From contig DCVA01000039.1 of the NCBI GenBank assembly GCA_002327925.1, positions 216 through 39,432 on the forward strand: a DNA stretch of 39,217 nucleotides, written 5' to 3'. Position 1 is the first letter of the stretch; every line of letters starts with the position of its first letter. The notes beneath the pieces are model-generated. The model was not told the origin of the DNA, did no database searches, and saw nothing but the letters and a program-made list of their open reading frames with translations. The translations under genes and the position numbers were made by a program. Positions 15,920 through 23,841 of the stretch are shown here, in pieces. Origin of the DNA: Anaerolineales bacterium UBA2200 (GTDB lineage Bacteria; Chloroflexota; Anaerolineae; UBA2200).

Positions 15920-16810
15920 CTACCTGGCGATCATCTCGTACCAAAAGTCGGCGATAAACCCCTGGGCGTCCGCCTGGAACACCTGCTTGACTGTGGCCGG
16001 CTTGCCGTCCACGCACTTCCACTCGAACACGGTCGCCCGCCCGGTCACGGCCGCCGGTATCACCTCCGCGCTCTTGTTCTCTGCGCAGAACGTTGTCATC
16101 TCCGCGCTCACAGTCTGGCTCGCATCTGCCATTTCCTCGCAGGGCAGGTTTGCCCCGCGGTGGCACAGCTTGACCTTGCCTTCGGCGCAGCGCCACACGG
16201 CGTTCTTCTGCATCTCGGCCGGCATGTCGGCCGACACGATGCCCTGGCCGATCATGGCCTGGACCAGCACTGCGGGCATGGCCTCCCCGTTGAAGCGAGC
16301 GTCAGGGGCAGGAACGGTCCCGACCGCGGCGCAGTACTCGAAGGGATTGTCGTACTTTTTCAGAGCGGCCGCAGCGTTGGCATCGCACTTGCCGCCATAA
16401 TAGTCGGCGGCATCGCACACGGCGCCGTTCTTGAAGGTACACGTGCCCCGCTGCTGATCCGATGTGGCATTGGCCGTTATCTGGTAGCTGCCGCCGTTGA
16501 TGGCACAGTAGGCCGCCGCCTGGGTCACGTAGCCAGTGACTTTGACCCCGCCCGCCCGGCAATCGCCGCGCAACAGGGCCCACTCCTCGCACTGACGATT
16601 GTCCTCAAAGTAGCAGATGCCGTACTCCCCTCCGTCGCCGCGCTTCTCGATCACCAGCCTGCCGCCCTGCTTCACGCAGTTCTCCGAAGCCGGATTGGCG
16701 ATCTCGACTTGCGGCGTGGGCGTGGGCTGCACCGCCGGGGCAGCACAGGCCGACGCCGCAAGGGCCAGCATCGCCAGTACCGATATCATTCGCACCCAAC
16801 GATTCAACAT
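15920..16810 (-). CDS. Lipoprotein with two DUF333 repeats
   Basis: 296 residues. The signal peptide ends in the lipobox AASAC (Cys22), followed by a short Pro-Thr linker. Two DUF333 repeats follow: about residues 38-82 (NPASENCVKQGG, CYFEDNRQCEEWALLRGDC) and about 90-140 (YCAINGGSYQI, CTFKNGAVCDAADYYGGKC). DUF333 is a small Cys-containing domain once labelled putative hemolysin, but with no proven activity. The C-terminal half (about residues 150-296) has further Cys pairs (WRCAEGKVKLCHRG, LPCEEM) and no family I recognise. ATG 16810 has AGGAGG seven bases upstream; the open frame further upstream is a shadow of the B3/B4 gene. Confidence 0.85.
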   Translation of the reverse strand: MLNRWVRMISVLAMLALAASACAAPAVQPTPTPQVEIANPASENCVKQGGRLVIEKRGDGGEYGICYFEDNRQCEEWALLRGDCRAGGVKVTGYVTQAAAYCAINGGSYQITANATSDQQRGTCTFKNGAVCDAADYYGGKCDANAAAALKKYDNPFEYCAAVGTVPAPDARFNGEAMPAVLVQAMIGQGIVSADMPAEMQKNAVWRCAEGKVKLCHRGANLPCEEMADASQTVSAEMTTFCAENKSAEVIPAAVTGRATVFEWKCVDGKPATVKQVFQADAQGFIADFWYEMIAR

Positions 16811-16843
16811 ACCGAGCCTCCTGAGGTCAGAATTCGCCGCGCA

Positions 16844-16871
16844 TGGATACGCAACGTCGCACGCCGTCCAA
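16844..16871 (-). promoter_or_regulatory. Possible promoter of the DUF333 lipoprotein gene
   Basis: On the - strand TTGGAC (16871-16866) and TATCCA (16849-16844) are 16 bases apart, located about 35 bases before the start codon. A short hairpin (16885-16900) just beyond could end the preceding B3/B4 transcript. Both are modest matches. Confidence 0.35.
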
Positions 16872-16904
16872 AAGTTCCCGGACTGGCGAGACAGCTCGCC
16901 ATCG

Positions 16905-17582
16905 CTATGGAGCGCCGTAGGTCTCCAGCACCTCGACGCCGGCGCCCGCAGACACAACGCGCACCAGGTCACGAATCTTCGCCAGGTGCGCCAGCACTTC
17001 CGACGGCGTAATCCCCTCCGGCGCGTACACGCCGAACAGCACATTGCGCGTCTCAGAGCGAATCTGTGTTCTCGCGTCAGGCCCGTAGAGAATACTGGAG
17101 ATCACGCCTGCCCCGTCTGCCATGAACATATCGTCCGGCTTCAGCGTCGCCTCCGTACCGCGCAGCAACGTATAGCTCTCCACGCCCCTGGCCACATCCA
17201 GCTTGACGGGCAGATGCAGGCTGTCCAGATCGTGGCCCGCCGTGAGCAGCAGGTCATCGACCTCGGCCATGAACATGGCCTCGACCAGCGCCGCCACAGA
17301 AGGGATCGACCGACCTTTGAAGGCGATCGACTCCCGCTGCGCCAGTACGTGGTACGTCTTGCCAAAGGGCCGGTAGTAGTCCTGATAGGCAGTTATCGTC
17401 GGCAGGGCCAGCAGCGACTTGCGATCCTGTCCCGCGTGGCGTTCCCTCAGCGCGGCCTCCAGGGCCGTTTTCCGCTGTTCCAGCTCCTCGTGCCTGGCGG
17501 GATTTTGCACGCCCTTCATCACCAGGATCCCGGCGTGCGCCCCCGGGAATGCGCCCTGCCATTCTGATGTCACCTGAAACAT
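16905..17582 (-). CDS. B3/B4 tRNA-binding-domain protein
   Basis: 225 residues from ATG 17582 (AGGGGA eight bases upstream). The protein resembles the stand-alone form of the B3/B4 domain of phenylalanyl-tRNA synthetase beta: FPGAHAGILVMKGV near the N-terminus, then YQDYYRPFGKTYHVL, a helix region, LPVKLDVARGVESYTLLRGTE, and ESYTLL-DMFMADGAGVISSILYGPD. In PheRS this fold forms part of the editing module; free-standing copies have unproven roles, perhaps in binding or editing charged tRNA. It is flanked by the DUF333 gene and the damaged esterase gene, with no clear functional link to either. Confidence 0.78.
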   Translation of the reverse strand: MFQVTSEWQGAFPGAHAGILVMKGVQNPARHEELEQRKTALEAALRERHAGQDRKSLLALPTITAYQDYYRPFGKTYHVLAQRESIAFKGRSIPSVAALVEAMFMAEVDDLLLTAGHDLDSLHLPVKLDVARGVESYTLLRGTEATLKPDDMFMADGAGVISSILYGPDARTQIRSETRNVLFGVYAPEGITPSEVLAHLAKIRDLVRVVSAGAGVEVLETYGAP

Positions 17583-17627
17583 CCCCGTTCCCCTGCCTCT
17601 CACCCAGAGTCACTGCTCTGTGCCGCC

Positions 17628-17666
17628 TGTCATTCTGAGGCGCTACTGCGCCTCAGAATCTCGCCT
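17628..17666 (+). repeat. Short hairpin repeat element, TGTCATTCTGA type
   Basis: TGTCATTCTGA opens an 11-bp perfect inverted repeat (17632-17642 with 17649-17659, 6-base loop) and the unit closes with AATCTCGCC. The stem covers the stop codon of the esterase gene and could act as its terminator. Related units lie at 33428 and 35011. Confidence 0.55.
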
Positions 17667-18290
17667 CCCCCTGCAGAATCTTGCCACCTCGGCCACCGCC
17701 CTGTCCGCCTCCGGGATCCATCCCGCCATCATCTGCCACACGTGCCACATGCCCGGCCACACCTGCAGGGTCACGTCCACCCCCGCCTCCCTGGCCCTGG
17801 GCACAAAGCGCTCCACGTCTTCCCTCAGCCACTCAGCACCGCCGACCTGAATCAGCAGAGGCGGCAGGCCGCGCAGGTCCGCGTAGTAGGGTGAAACCAG
17901 CGGATCGCGCGGGTCGGCCGCCCCGATATACGACCTGAGCTGCTCCTGCGCCAGGCGGTAATCCAGCACCAGGGCCCGCAGGCCCGCCGCACCGGCCAGA
18001 ACACGCGCCATCCAACGGTGCGGCTGGTAGTAGCCCAGCGTCCAGGCGCCGCCGTGCAGGTAGAGCAGCAGACCCGACGTCTCCTCCGATGGGATCAGCC
18101 ACTCGGCCGGCACCCCGCCCGCCGAAACGATCTCTCGCCTCATCCCGCGCGGGACGCGCGGCCGCAACATCCTGCCCGCCTGAGCGTTGCGCAGCTCCTG
18201 TATCGATTTGTACGCGCCGATCCGGGCCGTCATGCGGCCCCACACCACACGCGCGACCTGTGCCTGCCAGCTCACCCTTGCTTGGTTCAT
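17643..18290 (-). pseudogene. Alpha/beta-hydrolase (HSL-type esterase) lacking its nucleophile segment
   Basis: 215 residues against about 310 for the family. The N-terminal half is normal up to the oxyanion motif HGGAW (residues 79-83) and DYRLA (110-114). It then jumps to YIGAADPRDPLVSPYYADL (121-139), which normally stands about 95 residues later. The missing part carries the GDSAG nucleophile elbow; no G-x-S-x-G motif exists anywhere in the protein. The acid Asp158 and base His183 remain. The frame is intact, so an in-frame deletion has probably inactivated the esterase. ATG 18290 (a GTG stands just before it) begins four bases after the GT39 stop, so it is the last gene of that operon. 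Confidence 0.75.
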
Positions 18291-18294
18291 CACG

Positions 18295-20220
18295 CTACCG
18301 TCCCCTCCACTCGAGCCGGATCGTCCCGCTCGGGTCGTCCGGGTCTGCCCCTGGCACACGCTCGACCTCCGGGTAGCGGTACATCCCCACCTCAAAGCGC
18401 AGCGCTGTTGCCGACGGCATCTCGAATTCGGCCCAGGTGATCAGGAGGTCTTGCTCCCGCCAGGCCTCAGATTGCGCGTACACGTCGTGCACCACAGCCG
18501 GACCTTCCGTCCCCTCCAGGTACAGGTGGTTGAACTGGTGGAATCTCCCGTCCGCCGCCCCGGCAACGCGCCACGCCGTGATCAACCTGATTCGCCCATC
18601 AGACAGCATCTGCACGCCCCAGCTCACCAGCTCCGCCCCGTTGGCCAGCGCCGCGGGTGCCAGAGGGGTCAGCACCAGGTCGTAGGGCGGCTCGACCGCC
18701 AGCATCTGGTAAGGCGGCTCTCCGCCCCGGCGCGGCAGCTCGCGGTCCTCTCCCTCCAGGCCCACGTACGAGGCCACCTCCCAAGCGGGAAGGTCCCCAA
18801 AGGTGAACAGCAGGTTGGCCCTGCGCGAAGGCAGAATCAGGGCCGAGCGAGCGTCCACCAGTTGGTGAGGAACATCCCAGAGCAGCACATCCAGCGCCGC
18901 TGCATCGCCATCGAACGCCGGGTCGCCGCCGGCCGTCTCCACCACGATCCGCGGGCTATCCGCCTTCAGCACACCCACCGCGTCCTGCAGATAGAGCATC
19001 GGCGTGCCCAGGCCGCCCGGCACGTACCTATCCCGAACGGTGCTCAGCGTCTGCGCGACAGCCGCGGCCTGCACGACCGCCACCCCCGCCAGCACCGCCA
19101 TCCACAGGTAGCGCCGGGGGGAACGCCGGCCCTGGCGCACGGCCGCTGCCGCCAGAAGGAGCAGGGCAGGAAAAGCCGTGAGCTGGTACTGGATGTAGGC
19201 CGGCGACCTGGGCGCCAGGAAGAGCAGCGGAGCGGCCAGAACCCAGGGCAGCAGCACCCCGGCCAACACCCGCCGGGCGGTCAGGGCACCCCGGCTGGCC
19301 TTGCCCCTCCCGCTCAGTCCTCCCGCGGCCAGCCCCAGCGCCCCGCTCAGCATCATCCCTCCCAGGGCCCAGCGGCTCAGCCAAAGCGGTGTGCCCAGCG
19401 GCTCATCCCACCGCCACGCGGGACCCAGCCAGAACCACTCCCAGCCTCTGCTCGTGCCCAGGTCCAGGAGCTGTTTCACGCTGGTCCAATCCCAGATTGC
19501 CTTCCGCGCCAGCAAGCGGGCCAGGTCGGCGCGTACGCCCGCCGCTCCGTACACGATGTGCACAACGGCTGGCAGGGCAGCCAGCAGAGCCAGGCCCCCG
19601 CCCACGAGCAGCGCGGTCCACCTCCGCCAGAGGCGAAAGCGGAACACGATCCAGATTGTCGCCAGCGCCAGGACGAAACCGGCCGGGTGCACCTGCCCCA
19701 GAAAGCCGGCCAAAAAGGCACAGGTCCCGAGCCACCTGCCGCTCTTGCGGCGAATGCCCTGCACCGCACATACGGCCCAGAGTACGGCCCCCGGCGCCAG
19801 CCAGTCCTGCCCCCAGATGCCACGCGCGTAGAACACAGCAAACGGCGAGGTGGCGAAGAGCGCCGCCGCGCCCAGTCCGGACCAGGCGCCCCAGGCCTGC
19901 CGCGCCAGCCACCACACGCCGATCACGGCCAGCACGTTGACCAGAGCGGTGAAGGCAATGGCAGCCTGCGGGTTGGTCGAAATGGAGTAGGGAAGAGAGT
20001 ACAACCAGACGGCAGCCGGAAAGTTGGGGATGCCCGTCGAAGAGGGCATGCCGAGCACGGCGAACTGGCCCCGGCGCGCCATGTCCAGCGCCAGACGGCT
20101 GACCCGCGCTTCGTCGTAACCGAACGAGGACACGCCCGGCCAGCCGAGTCTCAGCCACGCCGCCACCAGCACAATGGCCAGCAGCCCGGCGAGCTCTGCC
20201 CGCCGGCCACGCTTCCGCAT
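18295..20220 (-). CDS. GT39-like integral membrane glycosyltransferase (PMT/ArnT type)
   Basis: 641 residues. About ten to twelve membrane helices occupy residues 10-400, then a 240-residue outside domain ends the protein. The first extracytoplasmic loop has FGYDEARVSRLALDMARRG, matching the acidic D-E motif of GT39/GT83 enzymes that use lipid-linked sugars to glycosylate proteins or lipids outside the membrane. The C-terminal part resembles carbohydrate-binding or sandwich folds seen in similar Chloroflexota proteins. ATG 20220 lies 13 bases after the preceding gene. It is the middle gene of a three-gene set behind the promoter 20760-20788. Donor and acceptor are unknown. Confidence 0.82.
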   Translation of the reverse strand: MRKRGRRAELAGLLAIVLVAAWLRLGWPGVSSFGYDEARVSRLALDMARRGQFAVLGMPSSTGIPNFPAAVWLYSLPYSISTNPQAAIAFTALVNVLAVIGVWWLARQAWGAWSGLGAAALFATSPFAVFYARGIWGQDWLAPGAVLWAVCAVQGIRRKSGRWLGTCAFLAGFLGQVHPAGFVLALATIWIVFRFRLWRRWTALLVGGGLALLAALPAVVHIVYGAAGVRADLARLLARKAIWDWTSVKQLLDLGTSRGWEWFWLGPAWRWDEPLGTPLWLSRWALGGMMLSGALGLAAGGLSGRGKASRGALTARRVLAGVLLPWVLAAPLLFLAPRSPAYIQYQLTAFPALLLLAAAAVRQGRRSPRRYLWMAVLAGVAVVQAAAVAQTLSTVRDRYVPGGLGTPMLYLQDAVGVLKADSPRIVVETAGGDPAFDGDAAALDVLLWDVPHQLVDARSALILPSRRANLLFTFGDLPAWEVASYVGLEGEDRELPRRGGEPPYQMLAVEPPYDLVLTPLAPAALANGAELVSWGVQMLSDGRIRLITAWRVAGAADGRFHQFNHLYLEGTEGPAVVHDVYAQSEAWREQDLLITWAEFEMPSATALRFEVGMYRYPEVERVPGADPDDPSGTIRLEWRGR

Positions 20221-20233
20221 GATCGCGACCGCG

Positions 20234-20728
20234 CTACCTAACCGGCGCCACACCGAGCAGCAGGCTGCTCCACTCGTGCCCTCGCCACAACCCATCCTCG
20301 CCTCGCTTCAGAGTGACGGGTCGCGGTGTCGCTGCACCGGAGCAGGCCACAAAGACCTTGACCCGCCCTGAGCTGTCCTCGCCGCTGTAGGGATTGCGAG
20401 ACAGGGACACCCGGTATGGCGGATCGGGCAGGCGGTAGCCATTCGCCGGGGTGGCCCCCTCAAGGTAGGAATGAACGATGTGCTCCCCGCCCTTGAGCTG
20501 CCTGGCCAGTCTCTGCCTGTAGATCAGCTTGATCTGCCCGCACTGCAGCTGGCCTGCGTCCAGCGCCGATGCCAGATAGACTTCGGCCCTGGGATCGTCC
20601 TGGGCCCAGGCCAGCAGAGCCGCCACCAGCACGGCTGCCCCGCCTTCCGGTGTCGTCGCCACACTGCTCTGCAGCGACAAAAGCTCGCCCTGGTTCTGAA
20701 TCGGCTTGGGAATCTCGATCGTGGTCAT
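20234..20728 (-). CDS. Uncharacterised conserved protein, about 160 residues
   Basis: 164 residues from ATG 20728, which has AAAGGAGG nine bases upstream. No signal peptide or membrane helix. Recognisable blocks are AVLVAALLAWAQDDPRAEVY (about residues 31-50), LKGGEHIVHSYLEGATPANGY, RVKVFVACSGAATPRPVTLKR and HEWSSLLLGV. I have seen this arrangement in an uncharacterised family (possibly DUF6935, from memory and not certain). Role unknown. It is the first gene of a leftward operon with the GT39 enzyme and the damaged esterase. Confidence 0.7.
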   Translation of the reverse strand: MTTIEIPKPIQNQGELLSLQSSVATTPEGGAAVLVAALLAWAQDDPRAEVYLASALDAGQLQCGQIKLIYRQRLARQLKGGEHIVHSYLEGATPANGYRLPDPPYRVSLSRNPYSGEDSSGRVKVFVACSGAATPRPVTLKRGEDGLWRGHEWSSLLLGVAPVR

Positions 20729-20759
20729 CAAGCGCTCCTCCTTTGCGGAATGCGCTTCC

Positions 20760-20788
20760 ATCATACCTCAGCGCGCCTTCTTACGCAA
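20760..20788 (-). promoter_or_regulatory. Sigma70-type promoter of the GT39 gene set
   Basis: On the - strand TTGCGT (20788-20783) and TATGAT (20765-20760) are separated by exactly 17 bases; predicted start near 20753 and a 25-base leader to ATG 20728. It lies within the gap after the YgjP gene. Confidence 0.7.
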
Positions 20789-20793
20789 GCCGC

Positions 20794-21546
20794 TCACCCC
20801 CGCTTCCTGCCCCGCACATTCGCCCAGGCTGGCACAAACGTCCCCGCCGTGCGCATCTCCTTGCGCCGCGCCTGCCAGCCCGGCTCGTGCCGTGCCAGCA
20901 GTGCCCAGAAGGCCTTGGAGTGGTTGGGCTGCGCCGTGTGGCAGAGCTCGTGCCATAGCACGTATCCGGCCAGCTCCGGAGGCAGAAAGAGCAGCTTGGC
21001 GCTGAGGCTGATGGTCCCGCGCGCCGAACAGCTTCCCCACCTCGTTCGCGGTGCCCGGATGGCTACCCGCTGGTAGCTGTAGCCACCCTCTCGCGCCAGA
21101 CGCTCCAGCCAGGGCTCCAGGTCTGTGTGGGCCTTGCGCAGCATCCAGCGGCGCAGTGCGGCGGATGCGGCCGATTTGCTGCCCGTGTGCCCGCTCACCA
21201 GCAGACGATGGCCAGGGCCCTGACGCACAGTCACGCTTTTGGCCGCCGTGCGCTGGTAGGTCACGCTCCAGCTCTCACCCACAGCCGCCAGCTCGATCGC
21301 TTCCGGCAGCTCGCGTCCAGCGGATGGCGGCACCGGCTGCGGCCCGGCCCTCACGCCGCGCGCGACCAGGCGCGCCCAGGCCTTCTCGATCCACTCAGCC
21401 TTATTCGTCAGGAGCGAGGGAAGGCGCCGCACGTCAAACCCCCTGGGCACCACCACGACCAGCCCGTCCGACAGGGACAGGTGCAGGCGCACGTGCCTCG
21501 CCCGTGAGCTCTCACGGACCGTGTAGGCGCGCAAACCTACTCCCAC
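20794..21546 (-). CDS. YgjP-like (DUF45/WLM) zinc metalloprotease-fold protein
   Basis: About 250 residues. The C-terminal half has the metal site HELCH (His199, Glu200, His203) followed by the third ligand in PNHSKAF (His209), preceded by the family hallmark RTRWGSCSARGTISLS. YgjP/SprT-related proteins are cytoplasmic zinc-binding proteins, in some cases acting on restriction systems or DNA-protein crosslinks, but most are untested. The start is uncertain because the open frame upstream runs through the S26 gene; GTG 21546 has a GGGGGAGA site nearby, TTG 21534 is an alternative. It begins 23 bases after the S26-like gene and is probably co-transcribed with it. Confidence 0.82.
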   Translation of the reverse strand: MGVGLRAYTVRESSRARHVRLHLSLSDGLVVVVPRGFDVRRLPSLLTNKAEWIEKAWARLVARGVRAGPQPVPPSAGRELPEAIELAAVGESWSVTYQRTAAKSVTVRQGPGHRLLVSGHTGSKSAASAALRRWMLRKAHTDLEPWLERLAREGGYSYQRVAIRAPRTRWGSCSARGTISLSAKLLFLPPELAGYVLWHELCHTAQPNHSKAFWALLARHEPGWQARRKEMRTAGTFVPAWANVRGRKRG

Positions 21547-21569
21547 CTCTCCCCCTCGACCCTCACCGT

Positions 21570-22049
21570 TCAGCACCGCCTCAAGGGTTTGATCCACCGG
21601 GCGATGCGGCGGGTGAGCGGGGCCAGCCAGCCCAGGCGCGAGAAAGCGGCAATGAGGTAGCGCTCCGGCCCCAGGCCCAGCCAGATCCGGCGTCCGTTGC
21701 GCTCCACCCGGATCACTCGTCCCAGGAGATGCGCGGGCTCGACCCACTCGTAGCCGGGGCCGGTCAGACTGTCCCCCCGGATGAGCCGAGTCTCGCCCCG
21801 CACCGCCACGACGCGGTGCACCACCAGATTGCCTGGCACCGGCCGCACAAACGCCACCACCTCCCCGACTCCCGGCAAAGGCTCTGGCAGCGGCGCGACG
21901 GTGATGACATCGCCATCGCGAATGAACGGGCCCATGCTCCAGCCGCGCGCGGCAAAGCGGAAGCAGGCGTCCCTCTCCAGCACCGCGCGGATGAGCTCGG
22001 GCAGGTCCGGCCCATCCAGCGGCACCTCTCTCCGCTCCATCACTGCCAT
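21570..22049 (-). CDS. S24/S26-family signal-peptidase-like protein (S26B type)
   Basis: 159 residues. The nucleophile motif RGWSMGPFIRDGDVITV has Ser38, followed by VVHRV with His78 and RGDS (91-94). Using His in place of the Lys general base is typical of the S26B (SipW, ER or archaeal) branch of signal peptidases. Unlike true SipW proteins there is no N-terminal membrane anchor; only the C-terminal region (about 130-145) is mildly hydrophobic. Such short S24/S26 proteins are known near PqqD, HprK-like and nucleotidyltransferase genes in peptide-modification loci, and those genes occur 8-12 kb away. ATG 22049 has GGAAG seven bases upstream. Peptidase activity is inferred only. Confidence 0.75.
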   Translation of the reverse strand: MAVMERREVPLDGPDLPELIRAVLERDACFRFAARGWSMGPFIRDGDVITVAPLPEPLPGVGEVVAFVRPVPGNLVVHRVVAVRGETRLIRGDSLTGPGYEWVEPAHLLGRVIRVERNGRRIWLGLGPERYLIAAFSRLGWLAPLTRRIARWIKPLRRC

Positions 22050-22218
22050 CAGTTGTCTTCCGGGCTGTGTTGAGGCCAACTGCTCTCCTCCGTGAGGGCT
22101 GCCGGTGCAGACCTCGGCTCAAAAAACAAGACGCAGCACCGCCATGTGCGATACGGGCGTGGGCAGAATGGGCAGGGCCGGGGGGAAAGGCGATCAATTG
22201 TGTCTGCAACTGCTACCA

Positions 22219-22265
22219 AGTGTTATCCCCCTAGCTATTGTAGTGTTACCCCGCAGTGCTATACT
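22219..22265 (+). promoter_or_regulatory. Promoter with direct repeats ahead of the tandem-DsbA gene
   Basis: TTGTAG (22238-22243) and TATACT (22260-22265) are 16 bases apart. Repeats AGTGTTATCCCC (22219-22230) and AGTGTTACCCC (22242-22252), with a partial AGTGCTATACT (22255-22265), overlap the promoter and could be operator sites. The 302-base gap 22050-22351 between divergent genes holds nothing else recognisable; no clear leftward promoter was found. Confidence 0.5.
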
Positions 22266-22351
22266 AGGACTAGTGGTGCTGCATTCCTCGCCTGCGCGAG
22301 GCGATGCGGTTCATGCTGTGGACTCTGCGACACCGCAGAGCGTTTCAGGAG

Positions 22352-23749
22352 ATGGTGGTGGTTCGACCGCGTATTTTTCGCAAAGGGATGCGGGCGGCGC
22401 TCGCGCTGGCTATGGTGGCCTGCGTTCTGGCTGGCTGTACGCCTGCTGTTGCCTTGCCTCCCGCGGCAGAGGCGAGCTCCCCCACCAAGACTTCTGACCC
22501 GGCCGCACCCGCCGTGCTCGATGACATCGAGGTTGGCTTCACAGGCGAGGGCTATCCCTACCGGGGCGCGGCGAACGCTCCCGTGACCCTCGTGGAGTAC
22601 AGCGACTACCTGTGTCCCTACTGCGCCCGTCATGCCGCGCAGACCGTTCCCGGGCTGCTCGAGCGCTACATTCGGACCGGCCAGGTCAAGTGGGTCTTTC
22701 GCGATTTCCCCATCGCGTCCCTGCATCCCACGTCCGAGCAGGGGCACATCGCGGCGGAGTGCCTGCTGGCCGAGCAGGGCGCGGCCCTGTACTGGCAGAT
22801 GCACGACCGACTGTTCGCCACGCAGGAACAGTGGAGCAGCCTGTCCGATCCGTCCGACTACCTGGCCGGTCTGGCGCAGAGTCTGGGCGCGGACATGGTC
22901 TCGTACAACGGCTGTATCGCGTCCGGACGGGCCCAGGGCCTGGTAGCCGGTGGCCTGGCCGACGGCAAGGCGCTTGGCTTCAGCGGCACGCCCAGCTTTC
23001 AATTCCTGAGCGGCGTGGAGGGCGGCCCCTACACGCTGGTGGGCGCCCAGGCGCTGGACACCTTTGCCGCCTGGATCGATCCGCTTCTCGCCGGCCAGGT
23101 GCCGGCCGGGGCGGCAGAGCAAGCGACAGCCGAAAACCCGGAGCTGCCCTTCTGGGCCAGGCCCGATGGACTGGCGCCCGATCCGGCGCGGCCAGGGTAC
23201 ACAGTGGCCGGCGACCCCTACCGCGGCGACCCGCAGGCCCCGCTGGTGGTGGTCGAGTTTAGCGACTACCAGTGTCCGCCGTGTGCCAAACACGCGCTGG
23301 AGGTCCAGCCGGCGCTGGACAGTCAGTTTGTCGCCACGGGGGACGTGCTGTGGGTGTTCAAGAACCTGCCGCTGCAGGAGAACCCTCAGGCGCCCGTGGC
23401 AGCCGCGGCGGCCGAGTGTGCCGGAGAGCAGGGCCAGTTCTGGGAAATGCACGACCTGCTTTTCGAGAAGCTCGCCGACTGGGCCGTCGATGCGCCGGAT
23501 GTGCCCCTGACAGCTCTGGCTGCGTCGCTCGGTCTGGACAGGGACCGCTTCGCCGCCTGCCTGTCGGGGAGGCAAGCGCTGGAGAGGGTGCTGGACGACC
23601 TGTATGACGCAAAGGGGACGGCCACGGTCGCGCCAACATTCTTGTTCCTGTACGGTGGTACGGGCACCATTATGCGCGGATCCAAGCCGGCCGAGCAGTT
23701 CGGCCCGATCTTGCAGACCATTCTGGAGCAGGCCAAGGCGGGCCATTGA
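22352..23749 (+). CDS. Lipoprotein with two DsbA-like thioredoxin domains
   Basis: About 465 residues. The signal ends in the lipobox LAGC (Cys29). Two DsbA/DSBA_Thioredoxin_4 domains follow in tandem: the first (about residues 70-240) with CPYC (Cys88/Cys91) after VTLVEYSDYL, the second (about 290-460) with CPPC (Cys308/Cys311) after LVVVEFSDYQ. Each keeps an inserted helical part and a cis-Pro candidate (GTPSF and VAPTF). Each domain also begins with a near-identical GYPYRGAANAP / GDPYRGDPQAP lead, showing internal duplication. The protein should form or shuffle disulfides outside the membrane, matching the Cys-rich surface protein encoded next. AGGAG abuts ATG 22352, so the GTG at 22358 may be the true start. 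Confidence 0.88.
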   Translation: MVVVRPRIFRKGMRAALALAMVACVLAGCTPAVALPPAAEASSPTKTSDPAAPAVLDDIEVGFTGEGYPYRGAANAPVTLVEYSDYLCPYCARHAAQTVPGLLERYIRTGQVKWVFRDFPIASLHPTSEQGHIAAECLLAEQGAALYWQMHDRLFATQEQWSSLSDPSDYLAGLAQSLGADMVSYNGCIASGRAQGLVAGGLADGKALGFSGTPSFQFLSGVEGGPYTLVGAQALDTFAAWIDPLLAGQVPAGAAEQATAENPELPFWARPDGLAPDPARPGYTVAGDPYRGDPQAPLVVVEFSDYQCPPCAKHALEVQPALDSQFVATGDVLWVFKNLPLQENPQAPVAAAAAECAGEQGQFWEMHDLLFEKLADWAVDAPDVPLTALAASLGLDRDRFAACLSGRQALERVLDDLYDAKGTATVAPTFLFLYGGTGTIMRGSKPAEQFGPILQTILEQAKAGH

Positions 23750-23841
23750 TGGGAGCTTCGGACGCTGAGTCGCATCGCGGCGCTCAATCAAGATTCCAGA
23801 AATCCCGTACGTTCAGGTTCGCAGTTGAAAAGGAGGATCGG

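Noticed and set aside
18187..20241. A 684-codon open frame on the + strand opposite the GT39 gene
   Set aside because: It is rich in Arg, His, Gln and Pro with no domain or hydrophobic pattern. High GC leaves antisense frames open; the opposite strand encodes a convincing membrane enzyme.
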